Source of the DNA: Sphaerimonospora thailandensis
GTDB taxonomy: Bacteria; Actinomycetota; Actinomycetes; Streptosporangiales; Streptosporangiaceae
Direction of reading: 5' to 3'
Assembly (NCBI RefSeq): GCF_016863115.1
Contig: NZ_BOOG01000010.1
Coordinates: forward strand, 1 to 64,000
DNA: 64,000 bases
Position numbers and translations under genes: made by a program. The notes under the pieces were generated by a model, which saw nothing but the letters and a program-made list of their open reading frames with translations, was not told the origin of the DNA and did no database searches. Numbering within the stretch: position 1 is the stretch's first letter; each line of letters opens with the position of its first letter. This document shows positions 13,542 through 22,881 of this stretch, in pieces.

Positions 13542-14526
13542 CAGCGGGATCAGCCGGTGCCTCTTGGACGTCAGGACGGATGTCGATCCGCCATCCGGTC
13601 AGCCGCGCGGCGAGACGGGCGTTCTGCCCCTCCTTGCCGATCGCCAGCGACAACTGGTAGTCGGGTACGGTCACCCGGGCCATCCGGCCGTCCGGATCGA
13701 TTACCTCGACTCGGGAAACGCGCGCGGGCGACAGGGCATTCCCGACGAAGTCCGCCGGTTCCTCCGACCAGTCGATGATGTCGATCTTCTCGCCGTGCAG
13801 CTCGGTCATGACGTTCCGCACTCGGGACCCCATGGGGCCGATACAGGCGCCCTTGGCGTTCACACCCGACCTGCGCGACCTGACCGCGATCTTGGTGCGG
13901 TGACCGGCCTCGCGGGCGATGGCGGCGATCTCCACGGTGCCGTCGGCGATCTCGGGCACCTCCAGCGCGAAGAGCTTCTTCACCAGGTTCGGGTGCGTAC
14001 GCGACAGGGTCACCGACGGGCCCTTCGGTCCCTTCTTGACCTGGACCACATAGCAGCGGATGCGCTCGCCGTGCAGGTACTCCTCGCCGGGGACCTGCTC
14101 GTTGTGCGGCAGGATCGCCTCGATCTTGCCGAGGTCGACCAGCACGACCCTCGGATCCTTGCCCTGCTGGATGATCCCGGCGACCAGCTCGCCCTCACGG
14201 CTTGCGAACTCCCCGAAATTGATCTCGTCTTCGGCGTCGCGAAGCTGCTGGAGGATCACCTGCTTGGCCGTCGTGGCGGCGATCCGGCTGAAGTTGCCCG
14301 GGGTGTCGTCGTACTCCCTGGCCACCTCGCCGTTCTCGTCGAGCTCGGCGGCCCAGATGGTCACATGGCCGGAGACGCGGTCGAGCTCGGCGCGCGCCTT
14401 CGGCGCGGCGCCCTCGGTCCGGAAGTACGCGATCAGCAGCGCGTCCTCGATCGCCTTGACGACCAGGTCGAAGGAGATGTCCTTCTCCCGCTCCAGGCTG
14501 CGCAGGACGCTCATGTCAATGTCCAC
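13525..14526 (-). CDS. nusA: Transcription termination/antitermination protein NusA
   Basis: Binds RNA polymerase and nascent RNA to control pausing, termination and rRNA antitermination. The 333 residues contain the N-terminal RNAP-binding domain, an S1 domain ([21 protein letters not shown]) and two KH domains ([19 protein letters not shown] and [22 protein letters not shown]). The C-terminal acidic repeats of E. coli NusA are absent, as is normal for actinobacteria. The start is GTG 14526 with GGAG 4 nt upstream; ATG 14514 is less well placed. It is 11 bp after rimP. Confidence 0.96.
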   Translation of the reverse strand: MDIDMSVLRSLEREKDISFDLVVKAIEDALLIAYFRTEGAAPKARAELDRVSGHVTIWAAELDENGEVAREYDDTPGNFSRIAATTAKQVILQQLRDAEDEINFGEFASREGELVAGIIQQGKDPRVVLVDLGKIEAILPHNEQVPGEEYLHGERIRCYVVQVKKGPKGPSVTLSRTHPNLVKKLFALEVPEIADGTVEIAAIAREAGHRTKIAVRSRRSGVNAKGACIGPMGSRVRNVMTELHGEKIDIIDWSEEPADFVGNALSPARVSRVEVIDPDGRMARVTVPDYQLSLAIGKEGQNARLAARLTGWRIDIRPDVQEAPADPADASAR

Positions 14527-14537
14527 AAGGCTCCCCC

Positions 14538-15062
14538 CTAGCCCTCGTCGTCAGTGTCGTCGACATCATGGGCGCCGTCGAAGTCACCGCCGAAGGCGTC
14601 GTCGAACTCGGCCGGCCGGTTGAACTCCACCTGCACCCGGCCCCGGACCAACTCGTCGAACGCGATGCGGCGTGTCCCGTCCAGTTCCACACCGGACTCG
14701 CCCGTCCCGGTCACGCGCCCTTCCACGGTCGTGCCGTCCCGCATCTCGGCCTTCACCAGACGGCCACGCGCCCGGCGCCAGTGGCGCGGCTCGGTCAGCG
14801 GCCTGTCCACACCGGGGGAGCTGACCTCCAGCACGTACGGACCCGTGCCCAGAACGTCCGACTCGTCCAGCCGCTTGGAGACCGACTGGCTCACCTCGGC
14901 CACATCGTCCAGCGTGACGCCGCCGTCGCGGTCCACGATCACGCGTACGAGCCGCCGTCTGCCCGCCGGGACGATCTTCACGTCCTCCAGGTCGAGCCCC
15001 TTCTCGGCGACCACCGGGCCGAGCAGCTCCACCAGACGGCCGCGTCGCGGGTCACTGCCCAT
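14538..15062 (-). CDS. rimP: Ribosome maturation factor RimP
   Basis: Needed for late 30S subunit assembly. The 174 residues show the RimP N-domain ([35 protein letters not shown]), the conserved [28 protein letters not shown] segment and an acidic C-terminal tail ending DVDDTDDEG. Many more residues could be read upstream, but ATG 15062 has GGGAGG 5 nt before it and matches the family start. It is the first gene of the rimP-nusA-ylxR-infB operon and is divergent from the small lipoprotein gene. Confidence 0.95.
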   Translation of the reverse strand: MGSDPRRGRLVELLGPVVAEKGLDLEDVKIVPAGRRRLVRVIVDRDGGVTLDDVAEVSQSVSKRLDESDVLGTGPYVLEVSSPGVDRPLTEPRHWRRARGRLVKAEMRDGTTVEGRVTGTGESGVELDGTRRIAFDELVRGRVQVEFNRPAEFDDAFGGDFDGAHDVDDTDDEG

Positions 15063-15352
15063 GCCGACCTCCCATTCACTGGTGTACCTCGCCCGATGTG
15101 CCAACAGCCTATCGACACCGCAGGGCGGAAATGGCGCCATACCCGAGCGGCGAGCCGACACGAGCCCGACCATCATCACGAAGCGGTGACCACTGGGCAG
15201 CGCGCCGTACGATGCTAGTGCCCCGGCCGACAAGATTCGCCCTGACGGCGCGGTCCTGGAGGGGACGCCGGCCCGACGGCGGAGAAGGCGGGAAGAGCTC
15301 GACGGGAGCCGGCGGGAGGACGTTGGTCGTGGAACGGAGCGGCGGAGCACGC

Positions 15353-15844
15353 GTGACCAGGCGCGCGCTGCTGGGCGCGACGGCTGCCGGACTCACCGCC
15401 ACCGGCTGCTCGTCCCGCTCTCCCGAGCCCCCCGCGCCGAAACCGCCGGACCCTCAGGCGGTGTTGCTGAGCACGCTGATCCGCGACAAGGAGCGGCTGG
15501 TCTCGCTCTATCAGCGGGCCGCTCTCGGCTCGGTCAAGACGGCCGCCGCGCTAGAACCGTTCCGGCAACGGCATGTCGCCCATCTGGCCGCTCTGCGCGA
15601 AATGCTGCCACCTGGCGCCGAAGGCCGCGCAGGCGCCGCCCCGTCTCCCTCTCCTTCGGGCTCACCCTCGCCGTCGGAGGGCCCGTCTGTGACCGTCGGC
15701 AGACTCCGCGACGCCGAACGCCGTGCGGCGGCCGGGCGACCCGGTCAGCTGGCCAAGGCGTCCCCCGCGCTCGCGCAACTGCTGGCGAGCATCGGGGCGT
15801 GCGAGGCCGTCCACGCCGTCGCGCTGGGGAGACTGCGTGACTGA
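15353..15844 (+). CDS. Small lipoprotein next to the ferritin-like gene
   Basis: A 163-residue probable lipoprotein. The N-terminus VTRRALLGATAAGLTATGC gives an RR-containing n-region, hydrophobic core and lipobox ending in Cys-19. The mature part has a Pro-rich linker, an all-helical region, a Ser/Pro-rich stretch and a second helical region. The start GTG 15353 has GGAG 5 nt before it; GTG 15329 is an alternative that would add eight residues to the signal. It overlaps the next gene by 8 bp, so both are probably one unit. The helical pattern suggests a distant relative of the DUF4439 partner, but I cannot prove that. Function unknown. Confidence 0.75.
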   Translation: MTRRALLGATAAGLTATGCSSRSPEPPAPKPPDPQAVLLSTLIRDKERLVSLYQRAALGSVKTAAALEPFRQRHVAHLAALREMLPPGAEGRAGAAPSPSPSGSPSPSEGPSVTVGRLRDAERRAAAGRPGQLAKASPALAQLLASIGACEAVHAVALGRLRD

Positions 15845-16376
15845 CCCGGCCATCGCGCAACCGGCTGCCACGGAGCCGGCCGCCGCCGTCCCCGCGGCCG
15901 GCGGCGACGCTCTCGCCAGGGCGCTGGCAGCCGAGCACGCCGCCGTGTACGCCTACGGGGTGATCGGCGGGAAGGTCGCCGACGGGCTACGCGCGCGGGC
16001 CACGGGCGGGTTCGACGCCCATCGGGCACGACGCGATCAGCTCCGCTCGATGATCGCTCAGCGCGGCGGGTCGCCGACGGAGCCGGGGCCCGCCTATCAC
16101 CTGCCCTTCGAGGTACGGACCTCGGCCGACGCGGTTCGCCTGGCCGTACTGGTGGAGGGCCGCCTGATCACCGCCTACCTGGAGCTCGCGGCCGATCGCG
16201 ACCCGTCGCTGCGCCGACTCGCCGCACTGGCCGCCCAGGAATGCGCCACCCGGGCGTACGGCTGGCAGCCGTCGATCAGCGCCTTCCCCGGAATGCCCGG
16301 CCGGGCCGAATCCGGCCCCTCGCCAGTCGGCCCCACACCACCCTCGTCCCCGTCGCAGCCGAAGCCGATCGGCTAG
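15837..16376 (+). CDS. DUF4439 ferritin-like domain protein
   Basis: A 179-residue protein of the DUF4439 ferritin-like family. The helical core runs from about residue 25 (ALARALAAEHAAVYAYGVIGGKVADGL) to 145 (AALAAQECATRAYGW), followed by a Pro/Ser-rich tail. The AAEHAAVYAYG and AAQECATRAYG segments place acidic and His residues as in four-helix bundles, but metal ligands cannot be assigned from the sequence. GTG 15837 has GGGGAG 5 nt upstream, inside the preceding gene. The pair beside rimP/proS is conserved in actinomycetes; function unknown. Confidence 0.8.
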   Translation: MTDPAIAQPAATEPAAAVPAAGGDALARALAAEHAAVYAYGVIGGKVADGLRARATGGFDAHRARRDQLRSMIAQRGGSPTEPGPAYHLPFEVRTSADAVRLAVLVEGRLITAYLELAADRDPSLRRLAALAAQECATRAYGWQPSISAFPGMPGRAESGPSPVGPTPPSSPSQPKPIG

Positions 16377-16391
16377 CCACACCCCCCATCC

Positions 16392-16548
16392 CGTGATCTT
16401 GCGAATACTCGCACACGCGCCTTCTACCTGTGAAAACGCTTTTATGATCTTTCAGAAACTCGCACAGGGCGCCCCCGAGTCTCTGCAAGATCACGAAGGG
16501 AAACCGGGCAGGTCAACGGGGATTACTGCGAGTATTCGCAAGATCACG
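16392..16548. repeat. Nested inverted-repeat cluster (four copies of one element)
   Basis: Four copies of one element of about 20 bp lie in the convergent gap between the DUF4439 gene and proS. Copy A (16393-16413) is GTGATCTTGCGAATACTCGC plus A, and copy D (16527-16547) is its perfect reverse complement; with flanking bases the arms are 22 bp. Copies B (16445-16464) and C (16476-16494) are a second, imperfect inverted pair inside the first. The order is forward, forward, reverse, reverse. A related single copy is at 42098-42119. It resembles a REP/BIME-type dispersed palindrome and may also serve as a bidirectional terminator. Confidence 0.85.
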
Positions 16549-16576
16549 CCGGGGGGGTTTGGGGTGGGTTGGGGGA

Positions 16577-18331
16577 TTATGCGTGCGGAGTGGGGCGGCA
16601 GGCGGTCAGGATTCGGTCGACGGCCTCGTCGACCGGGATCTCCTCCTTCGTCCCGCTCACCCGGTCGCGCAGCTCCACGACTCCCTGGCCGAGCCCACGG
16701 CCCACGATCAGGATGGTCGGCATGCCGAGCAGCTCGGCGTCCTTGAACTTGACGCCGGGCGAGACTCCGGGACGGTCGTCGACCACAACCCGCAGGCCGC
16801 GCGACTCCAGTTCCTCGGCGAGCCCGATGGCGACCTCGACCTGGTTCTCCTTGCCGGTCCCGACGATGTGGACATCGGCCGGGGCCACCTCGCGGGGCCA
16901 CACCAGGCCCAGCTCGTCGTGGCACTGCTCGGCGAGCACGGCCACGGCCCGGGAGACGCCGACGCCGTACGAACCCATCGTGATCCGGATCGGCTTGCCA
17001 TCGGGCCCGAGGGCGTCGAGTTCGGCGGCGTCGGCATACTTGCGGCCGAGCTGGAAGATGTGGCCGATCTCGATGCCACGGTCGATCGACAGGTGATGAC
17101 CGCAGCGGGGGCAGGCGTCCCCGGCGCGAACCTCCGCGGCCTCGATCGTGCCGTCGGGCTGGAAGTCCCGGCCCGCCACCACGTGGGCGGCGTGCTTGCC
17201 GGGCAGGTTCGCACCCGTCACCCAGGCGGAGCCGGTGACCACGCGCGGGTCCACCAGGTAGGTGATGCCGAGCGCCTTGAGCACCTGCGGCCCGATGTAG
17301 CCGCGCACCAGGCCGGGATGGCGTGCGAAGTCCTCCGCCTCGAAGATCTCCGGGACACCGGGCGCCAGCGCCGCCTCCAGGCGCTTGAAGTCCACCTCAC
17401 GGTCACCGGGGACGCCGATGACCAGCGGCTTGATCTCGTCGGAACCGGGCGTACGGACCTTCACCACGATGTTCTTCAGCGTGTCCGCCGCGGTGATCCC
17501 GAGACCGAAGTGCTCGTTGACGTGGGCGACCAGCGACTCGATGGTCGGCGTGTCGGGCGTGTCCAGGATCTGGAGCGGCGGTTGCCCCCCGGTGACGGCG
17601 GGCGGCGCGGGGGTGACGACGGCCTCGGCGTTGGCGGCGTAGCCACAGTCGTGACAGGACACGAACGCGTCCTCCCCCGTCGGGCAGGGCGCGAGGAACT
17701 CCTCGGAGGCCGAGCCGCCCATCGCGCCGGACATCGCGAAGCAGATCCGGTAGTCGATGCCGAGCCTGTCGAAGATCCGGATGTAGGCGTCCCGGTGCAT
17801 CTCGTAGGAACGCTTCAGCCCGTCGTCGTCCAGATCGAAGGAGTAGGAGTCCTTCATGACGAACTCGCGGCCGCGGAGGATGCCGGCCCGGGGGCGGGCC
17901 TCGTCGCGATACTTCGTCTGGATCTGGTAGAGGGTCACCGGGTAGTCCTTGTAGGAGGAGTACTCCCCCTTGACCATGTCGGTGAACATCTCCTCGTGCG
18001 TCGGCCCCAGCAGATAGTCGGCGCCCTTGCGATCCTTCAGGCGGAACAGCGTGTCGCCGTACTCGGTCCAGCGGCCGGTGGTCTCGTAGTAGTCGCGGGG
18101 CAGCAGCGCGGGGAAGAGCACCTCCTGGGCGCCCATCCGGTCCATCTCCTCGCGCACGACCCGGGCGACGTTCTCCAGTACGATCTTGCCGAGCGGGAGC
18201 CAGGAGTAGATGCCGGGCGCGACCCGGCGGACGTATCCGGCGCGGACGAGCAGCTTGTGGCTCGGCACTTCCGCGTCCGCCGGATCCTCACGCAGCGTGC
18301 GCAGGAACAGGGTCGACATACGCAGCAGCAC
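16577..18331 (-). CDS. proS: Prolyl-tRNA synthetase, bacterial type
   Basis: Charges tRNA-Pro with proline. The 584 residues form a class II core with motif 1 near [10 protein letters not shown], motif 2 in [10 protein letters not shown] with the preceding [16 protein letters not shown], an editing (INS) domain in the middle and the C-terminal anticodon-binding domain ([18 protein letters not shown]). This is the bacterial form with the INS domain. GTG 18331 has AGGAG 5 nt upstream; ATG 18319 is an internal alternative. It ends next to a nested inverted-repeat region. Confidence 0.96.
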   Translation of the reverse strand: MLLRMSTLFLRTLREDPADAEVPSHKLLVRAGYVRRVAPGIYSWLPLGKIVLENVARVVREEMDRMGAQEVLFPALLPRDYYETTGRWTEYGDTLFRLKDRKGADYLLGPTHEEMFTDMVKGEYSSYKDYPVTLYQIQTKYRDEARPRAGILRGREFVMKDSYSFDLDDDGLKRSYEMHRDAYIRIFDRLGIDYRICFAMSGAMGGSASEEFLAPCPTGEDAFVSCHDCGYAANAEAVVTPAPPAVTGGQPPLQILDTPDTPTIESLVAHVNEHFGLGITAADTLKNIVVKVRTPGSDEIKPLVIGVPGDREVDFKRLEAALAPGVPEIFEAEDFARHPGLVRGYIGPQVLKALGITYLVDPRVVTGSAWVTGANLPGKHAAHVVAGRDFQPDGTIEAAEVRAGDACPRCGHHLSIDRGIEIGHIFQLGRKYADAAELDALGPDGKPIRITMGSYGVGVSRAVAVLAEQCHDELGLVWPREVAPADVHIVGTGKENQVEVAIGLAEELESRGLRVVVDDRPGVSPGVKFKDAELLGMPTILIVGRGLGQGVVELRDRVSGTKEEIPVDEAVDRILTACRPTPHA

Positions 18332-18727
18332 GGCTACTCCTTGCTCGTGAGAGGTCTCGCGCGATATCTCCTCGATCTTCCCGGAGACGGCGTGAGAGCC
18401 GAAGTGAAGATGATGTGACCCAAGGTTATCGACTTCCGGGACGGGACGCTGCTTCCCGTCGTCCGCCGGCCGCTCTCCTGGCTTCGCCCGCCGGCCACCG
18501 GCCCAGTCAGTCAGAGTCAGTCAGAGTCAGGCGGTGGCGGCGAACGCGCAGACGGCGGCCGCGGCCACGCCGCCGAGCACGTCCGTGGCCAGCAGCACGG
18601 CCAGCAGGCCCGCGGCGGCGTGCACGGACTACTGGTAGTGTAATACGGATGTCAAATAACTGGCCCGATGGACGCCCGGAATGGTAAAGCCTCTCCCCCC
18701 GAGGGTCACGGCGCGGTAGCCGTACGA
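18332..18727. other. Intergenic region with a possible micro-ORF and short repeats
   Basis: No solid gene is visible. Direct repeats of CAGTCAGAGT occur at about 18505-18530. On the minus strand 18527-18625 a GTG frame could encode a 32-residue hydrophobic peptide (VHAAAGLLAVLLATDVLGG then an Ala-rich end), but there is no ribosome site. Next to it are ACTAC-TG-GTAGT and a TTGACA on the minus strand (18655-18650), which would place a -10 box too close to that GTG. The stretch also contains the proS upstream region. Confidence 0.3.
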
Positions 18728-19231
18728 TCAACCGCCGAGCAGTTCCTCCCAGCACCGCCGGGAACCGGCGCGTCGCGCCTCTCCCCCGGCCCGGTCCGCC
18801 GTGACTCCGGCGAGCGTCGCGGACAACCGCCACCGGCCCGGGCGAGCGCGCAGGCGGTCCATGCCCACCGGGTCGACGGCCAGCAGCACGAAGCTCGCGC
18901 CGGTGACGTCCAGCGACGCCGTCGAAGCCGTGGCCGGCCCGCTCAGTCCGGCGAGGGGGACCGCGGCCTCCGGCCCGCGGATCCGGTCGACGAGCAGCGC
19001 GGCGACCTCGGCCGCGTGCGGCCCGTCGCGCCACTCGACATGCCAGCAATGATCGGCGCCCCGCCGCCAGGTGAGATCGCGGCAGGCCTCCCGCACCTCC
19101 GCCTCGCCTGCCAGCGCGGCCAGCACCCGGCCGAGCGCCTCGTATCGCCGGGCGTCGGGCAGACGGACGCCGTCCCGCGCCCCCTCACCCCGACATCGGT
19201 GATCGGCCTCGCAGTGCCGGGCCGGTGCCAT
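18728..19231 (-). CDS. Hypothetical protein
   Basis: An unrecognised protein of about 167 residues. It looks coding: balanced residue use, conserved-looking RRYEALGRVLAALAGEAEVREAC and HCWHVEWRDGPHAAEVAALLVDRI stretches, and an amphipathic helical pattern. No signal peptide or known motif is visible. The start is uncertain; ATG 19231 has GGGA 7 nt upstream, while an ATG 30 bp further upstream is also in frame. It stands alone, divergent from the ferredoxin reductase gene. Confidence 0.5.
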   Translation of the reverse strand: MAPARHCEADHRCRGEGARDGVRLPDARRYEALGRVLAALAGEAEVREACRDLTWRRGADHCWHVEWRDGPHAAEVAALLVDRIRGPEAAVPLAGLSGPATASTASLDVTGASFVLLAVDPVGMDRLRARPGRWRLSATLAGVTADRAGGEARRAGSRRCWEELLGG

Positions 19232-19524
19232 GCCGTCATCCCGTGCCCCGTGCGGTCCCCTCATGTCTGGGAGGGTCCCACCGCCGCGCCACCGCGTCCC
19301 CGGGTTTCCCCCTCCTTTAGATCGTGTTTTCAAAAGTCATTCCCGCCACGCCCGGCCCAGATGGCGACCCACGCTCGCGACGGACACCACGTTTGAAGCA
19401 CTCCCCAGCCCCATGGCCCACAGGCATGAACTGGTCCCACTGACCGAGCGCCGCGTTGCCCTGGCAGGGCGGCGGCCCGATGATGAAGAATCACTCGTAG
19501 GACGCCCGGTATATGGAGGCTATG

Positions 19525-20856
19525 GTGGCACTGCGCGTCGCGATCGTCGGGTCGGGTCCCGCCGGGATCTACACGGCAGAAGCCCTGATCAAGCAGTGCC
19601 CCGAGCCGGTCGAGGTGGACGTCCTGGAGCGGCTGCCCACACCGTACGGACTCGTCAGGTACGGCGTCGCGCCCGACCACACCTCCATCAAGTCGATCGC
19701 GGACTACCTACGGCGGGTCCTGGAGACACCGGGGGTGCGCTTCCTCGGCGGGATCGAGCTGGGCTCGGACGTCTCGGTCGACGATCTGATGGCGTGCTAC
19801 GACGCGGTCGTCTACTGTACCGGGGCGATGATCGACCGCCATCTGGGGATCCCGGGCGAGGATCTGCCGGGCAGCGTCGCCGCCACCGACTTCGTCAACT
19901 GGTACTGCGGGCATCCCGACGTCCCCCCGGAGACGTTCTCCCTCGACACGGAGGATGTCGTCGTCATCGGGGTGGGCAACGTCGCGGTGGACGTCGTGCG
20001 CATCATGGCGAAGACGGCCGACGAGCTGCGCAGCACCGACGTGCCGGAGGACGTGCTCGCCCGGCTGGCGGCCTCGCGCGTCCGGCGGATTCACATGATC
20101 GGCCGCCGCGGCCCCGAGCACGCCAAGTTCACCCTGAAGGAACTGCGGGAACTCGGCGAGCTGCCGAGCGCGGACGTGCTGACGCTGCCCGGTGAGGTCA
20201 AGGTCGAGCCCGAGGACCTCGCCTCGCTCTCGCGGCAGGTCAGAGGGAACGTGGACGTGCTGCGGTCGTGGTCGGAGCGGGTGCCCGCCGGACGGCAGCG
20301 GCGGCTGGACCTGCGCTTCTGGCTGCGCCCGGTGGAGATCCTGGGCGGTTCGCGGGTCGAGGGCGTCCGCCTGGAGCGGACCCGCCTGGAGGGCGGCCGG
20401 GTGGTCGGCACCGGCGAGTTCGAGACGATCCCGGCCGGGATGGTCGTGCGGTCGGTCGGATACCAGAGCGTGGCGCTCGCCGGGGTGCCCTTCGACACGG
20501 CCTCGATGACCGTGCCCAACATCGCCGGGAAGGTCTCAGACCGCCAGTACGTCGCGGGATGGCTGAAGCGCGGCCCGACCGGCGTCATCGGGACCAACAA
20601 GTCCGACGCCGCCGAGACCGTGCGCGGTCTGCTCGCCGAGACCGTTCCCGGTACGGCGCGCCTGCGGCTCGACGACGTCCTGGACGCCCGTGGCGTCGTC
20701 CCGGTGACGTATCAGGACTGGCTCACCATCGAGGCCGCCGAGGCCGGCCTCGCCGCGGCCCTCGATCGCGGCGCCCGGGTCAAGCTCGTCGGCCGGGCCG
20801 CCATGCTGGCGGCCTGCGGTCGCATCGCCCAGCCCGCGCCGCAGTCCCCGTCCTGA
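19525..20856 (+). CDS. FprA-type ferredoxin-NADP(+) reductase
   Basis: A flavoprotein of the adrenodoxin-reductase-like family that moves electrons between NADPH and ferredoxin, for example to supply P450s. The 443 residues carry the FAD-binding VAIVGSGPAGIYTAE near the start, the ERLPTPYGLVRYGVAPDH signature, and a second Rossmann motif VVVIGVGNVAVDV for NADPH, followed by GRRGPEHAKFT. The C-terminal GWLKRGPTGVIGTNKSDA is diagnostic. I chose GTG 19525 because GGAGG is 5 nt upstream; ATG 19513 and 19522 are in frame. There is no ferredoxin or P450 gene nearby. Confidence 0.93.
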   Translation: MALRVAIVGSGPAGIYTAEALIKQCPEPVEVDVLERLPTPYGLVRYGVAPDHTSIKSIADYLRRVLETPGVRFLGGIELGSDVSVDDLMACYDAVVYCTGAMIDRHLGIPGEDLPGSVAATDFVNWYCGHPDVPPETFSLDTEDVVVIGVGNVAVDVVRIMAKTADELRSTDVPEDVLARLAASRVRRIHMIGRRGPEHAKFTLKELRELGELPSADVLTLPGEVKVEPEDLASLSRQVRGNVDVLRSWSERVPAGRQRRLDLRFWLRPVEILGGSRVEGVRLERTRLEGGRVVGTGEFETIPAGMVVRSVGYQSVALAGVPFDTASMTVPNIAGKVSDRQYVAGWLKRGPTGVIGTNKSDAAETVRGLLAETVPGTARLRLDDVLDARGVVPVTYQDWLTIEAAEAGLAAALDRGARVKLVGRAAMLAACGRIAQPAPQSPS

Positions 20857-20889
20857 CCATGATCGAAACGAGATCGATATGAGATCGAC

Positions 20890-22068
20890 ATGGAGACGAC
20901 CCTGACAGGATTGGACGGACCGCTGACCGGGTTCGCGGAGACGCACCGGGAGCAGACCGAGCGGTTTCCCGTACGGGAACCCGCCTGGCAACCGGTGCAT
21001 ACCGTCTATGTCCCCGCCGACAAGGTGACGGCGGCCACCGTGTCCGAGTGGCGGCACGCGGCGACCGACCTCCTGCACCGGCACCTGTTCACTCCGGCCG
21101 ACCTGGCCGCGCTGTTCGAATGCGATCCCGACCTGGCGCAGCCCGTACATGATCGAGTCCGCCGGAAGCTGTCGGTCGAGCCGATCGAGGACCTGCGGAT
21201 CGACTTCGAGGACGGATACGGGCAGCGCCCGCCGGAGGAGGAGGACGGGCACGCCGAGAGCGCGGCGGCGGCCGTGGCCGCGATGCGCGAGGCGGGCACG
21301 CTGCCCCGGCGGTGGGGTCTACGGGTCAAGTCGTTCGCCGACGGTGATCCGCACCGGTCGATCCGTACGCTTGACGGCTTCCTCACCACGGTGATCAGGC
21401 GGGCCGGCGAGTTGCCGCCGGGGTTCACGGTCACCTTCCCGAAGGTGCTCATGGAGGCCTACCTCGGGCAGTTCGCCCGATGCCTGGAGGCACTGGAGGC
21501 GTCGTTGCCGCTCGAACCCGGCACGCTGCGGTTCGAGATGCAGGTGGAGGCCCCGCAGACGGTGCTGCTGCTGCAGCGGTCGGCCGACCTGGTGCCCTCC
21601 CTCGGCGGGCGGCTGGCCGCCGCGCACTTCGGGGTGTTCGACTACACCGCCTCCCTCGGGTTGCCGCCGCACGAACAGCGCCTCGACCATCCCGCGTGCG
21701 ACCACGCCCGTCACGTGATGCAGACGGCGCTGGCCGGGTCCGGCGTGGAACTCTGCGACGGCTCGCTCGCCGCCGCACCGGCCTCGGACTCGGCCGCCGA
21801 CGTGCGGGCGCTACTGCGCAGGCACGCCGCGCTCGTCAGGCATTCGCTGTCCCACGGCTTCCATCAGGGCTGGGACATGCATCCGTCCCATCTCATCAGC
21901 CGCTTCGCCACCGTCTACGCGTTCCACCTCGCCCGCTACGAGGACTACGTCGAGCGGGTACACGCCTGGGAGGAGCGCACCCGGGCGGCGGGCGGCGTCC
22001 TGGACGAACCCGCCACGGTGAAGACCCTCGTCGCCGCGCTGGCCCGGGCCGATCGAGCCCTCGGCTGA
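20890..22068 (+). CDS. DUF6986 protein, HpcH/citrate-lyase-like aldolase fold
   Basis: A 392-residue protein of the DUF6986 family, which resembles HpcH/HpaI aldolases and malate-synthase-type TIM barrels. Visible landmarks are RIDFEDGYGQR (probable metal-binding acidic residues, about 100-110), LRVKSF, FEMQVEAPQTVLL (Glu ligand region, about 215) and HFGVFDYTASLG. In other actinomycetes this family often sits beside purine/allantoin degradation genes, but no such genes are here, so the substrate stays unknown. It follows the reductase gene by 33 bp and may be co-transcribed with it. It ends at a large hairpin facing cutC. Confidence 0.8.
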   Translation: METTLTGLDGPLTGFAETHREQTERFPVREPAWQPVHTVYVPADKVTAATVSEWRHAATDLLHRHLFTPADLAALFECDPDLAQPVHDRVRRKLSVEPIEDLRIDFEDGYGQRPPEEEDGHAESAAAAVAAMREAGTLPRRWGLRVKSFADGDPHRSIRTLDGFLTTVIRRAGELPPGFTVTFPKVLMEAYLGQFARCLEALEASLPLEPGTLRFEMQVEAPQTVLLLQRSADLVPSLGGRLAAAHFGVFDYTASLGLPPHEQRLDHPACDHARHVMQTALAGSGVELCDGSLAAAPASDSAADVRALLRRHAALVRHSLSHGFHQGWDMHPSHLISRFATVYAFHLARYEDYVERVHAWEERTRAAGGVLDEPATVKTLVAALARADRALG

Positions 22069-22085
22069 GCGGCGTTCCGGTGGCC

Positions 22086-22137
22086 GCGCCGCCTCGTCAC
22101 TCCTGATCGACGTCACTCATGATCGACGAGGCGGCGC
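22086..22137. terminator. Bidirectional hairpin between DUF6986 gene and cutC
   Basis: A 13-bp perfect stem (GCGCCGCCTCGTC at 22086-22098, complement at 22125-22137) encloses a 26-nt loop with two TGATCGACG repeats. The right arm lies inside the last codons of cutC, so it can end both convergent transcripts. Confidence 0.65.
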
Positions 22138-22808
22138 CAATCACGCACGCGCGCGGCGTCGACGGGACCGCTCCACCGATCCGGAGATGAACCGGGGTCC
22201 CGTACGGCACCGCCGACGTGGAAGGCCTGGACGCCGTAGTCGAGCAGCACGGGCACGTGCTCCTTCCTGAGGCCTCCCCCGGCCAGCACCAGCGGCCCGT
22301 CCCCGGCCTCGGCGCGGGCGCGCAACACGCCCAGGCCGGTGCCGACACCCTGTGCCGAGCCCGCCGTGAGCACGGTGGCGAGGTTCGGCAGCAGCCGTAC
22401 GGCACGCCAGGCCGCCCGCACGTCGGCGGCGTGGTCCACCGCCCGGTGGAAGGTCCACGGAAGCGGGGCCACCGCGTGGATCAGCGCCTCGGTCGCCGCC
22501 AGGTCCACCGAACCGTCCGCCGTCAGGAACCCGAAGACGAAACCGCCCGCGCCCGCCTGCGCCAGTTCCTTGACGTTCCGGCGCAGCCGGTCCAGTTCCT
22601 GCGGGGTCGCGGCGAAGCCGGCGCTCGACCGCAGCATGACCATCTGCGGCAGCCTGCACTCCTTCGCGATGGCCGCGACGGTCTCCGCCGAGGGGGTGAG
22701 CCCGCCGGAGCTCATATCCGACACGATCTCCAGGCGGTCCGCGCCACCCGCCTCGGCGGCGACGGCGTCGCGCACGTCCAGCGCGATCACTTCAAGGAGC
22801 TTGGTCAT
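22113..22808 (-). CDS. cutC: CutC family protein
   Basis: A 231-residue TIM-barrel protein of the CutC family, historically linked to copper homeostasis although its biochemical role is unsettled. The family blocks LLEVIALDVRDAVAAEAGGADRLEIVSDMSSGGLTPS, VFGFLTADG, WTFHRAVDHA and LTAGSAQG are present. ATG 22808 has no ribosome site, but TACTGT lies exactly 7 nt before it, so a leaderless transcript is likely. The ORF could be read further upstream, but that part is not CutC-like. Confidence 0.9.
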   Translation of the reverse strand: MTKLLEVIALDVRDAVAAEAGGADRLEIVSDMSSGGLTPSAETVAAIAKECRLPQMVMLRSSAGFAATPQELDRLRRNVKELAQAGAGGFVFGFLTADGSVDLAATEALIHAVAPLPWTFHRAVDHAADVRAAWRAVRLLPNLATVLTAGSAQGVGTGLGVLRARAEAGDGPLVLAGGGLRKEHVPVLLDYGVQAFHVGGAVRDPGSSPDRWSGPVDAARVRDWRRLVDHE

Positions 22809-22815
22809 AGTTCGA

Positions 22816-22821
22816 ACAGTA
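22816..22821 (-). promoter_or_regulatory. Probable -10 box of leaderless cutC
   Basis: TACTGT on the minus strand ends 7 nt before the ATG of cutC, which has no Shine-Dalgarno sequence. No good -35 box is seen. Confidence 0.4.
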
Positions 22822-22881
22822 TCGAGTCCATTTGCGGCGCCATATGGCATCCGCTGACATCCGTTCCCGTTCGAGGCTCAA

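Noticed and set aside
18650-18655. TTGACA considered as -35 of a gene in 18527-18625
   Set aside because: With a normal spacer the -10 box would abut the GTG, placing the transcription start inside the reading frame.
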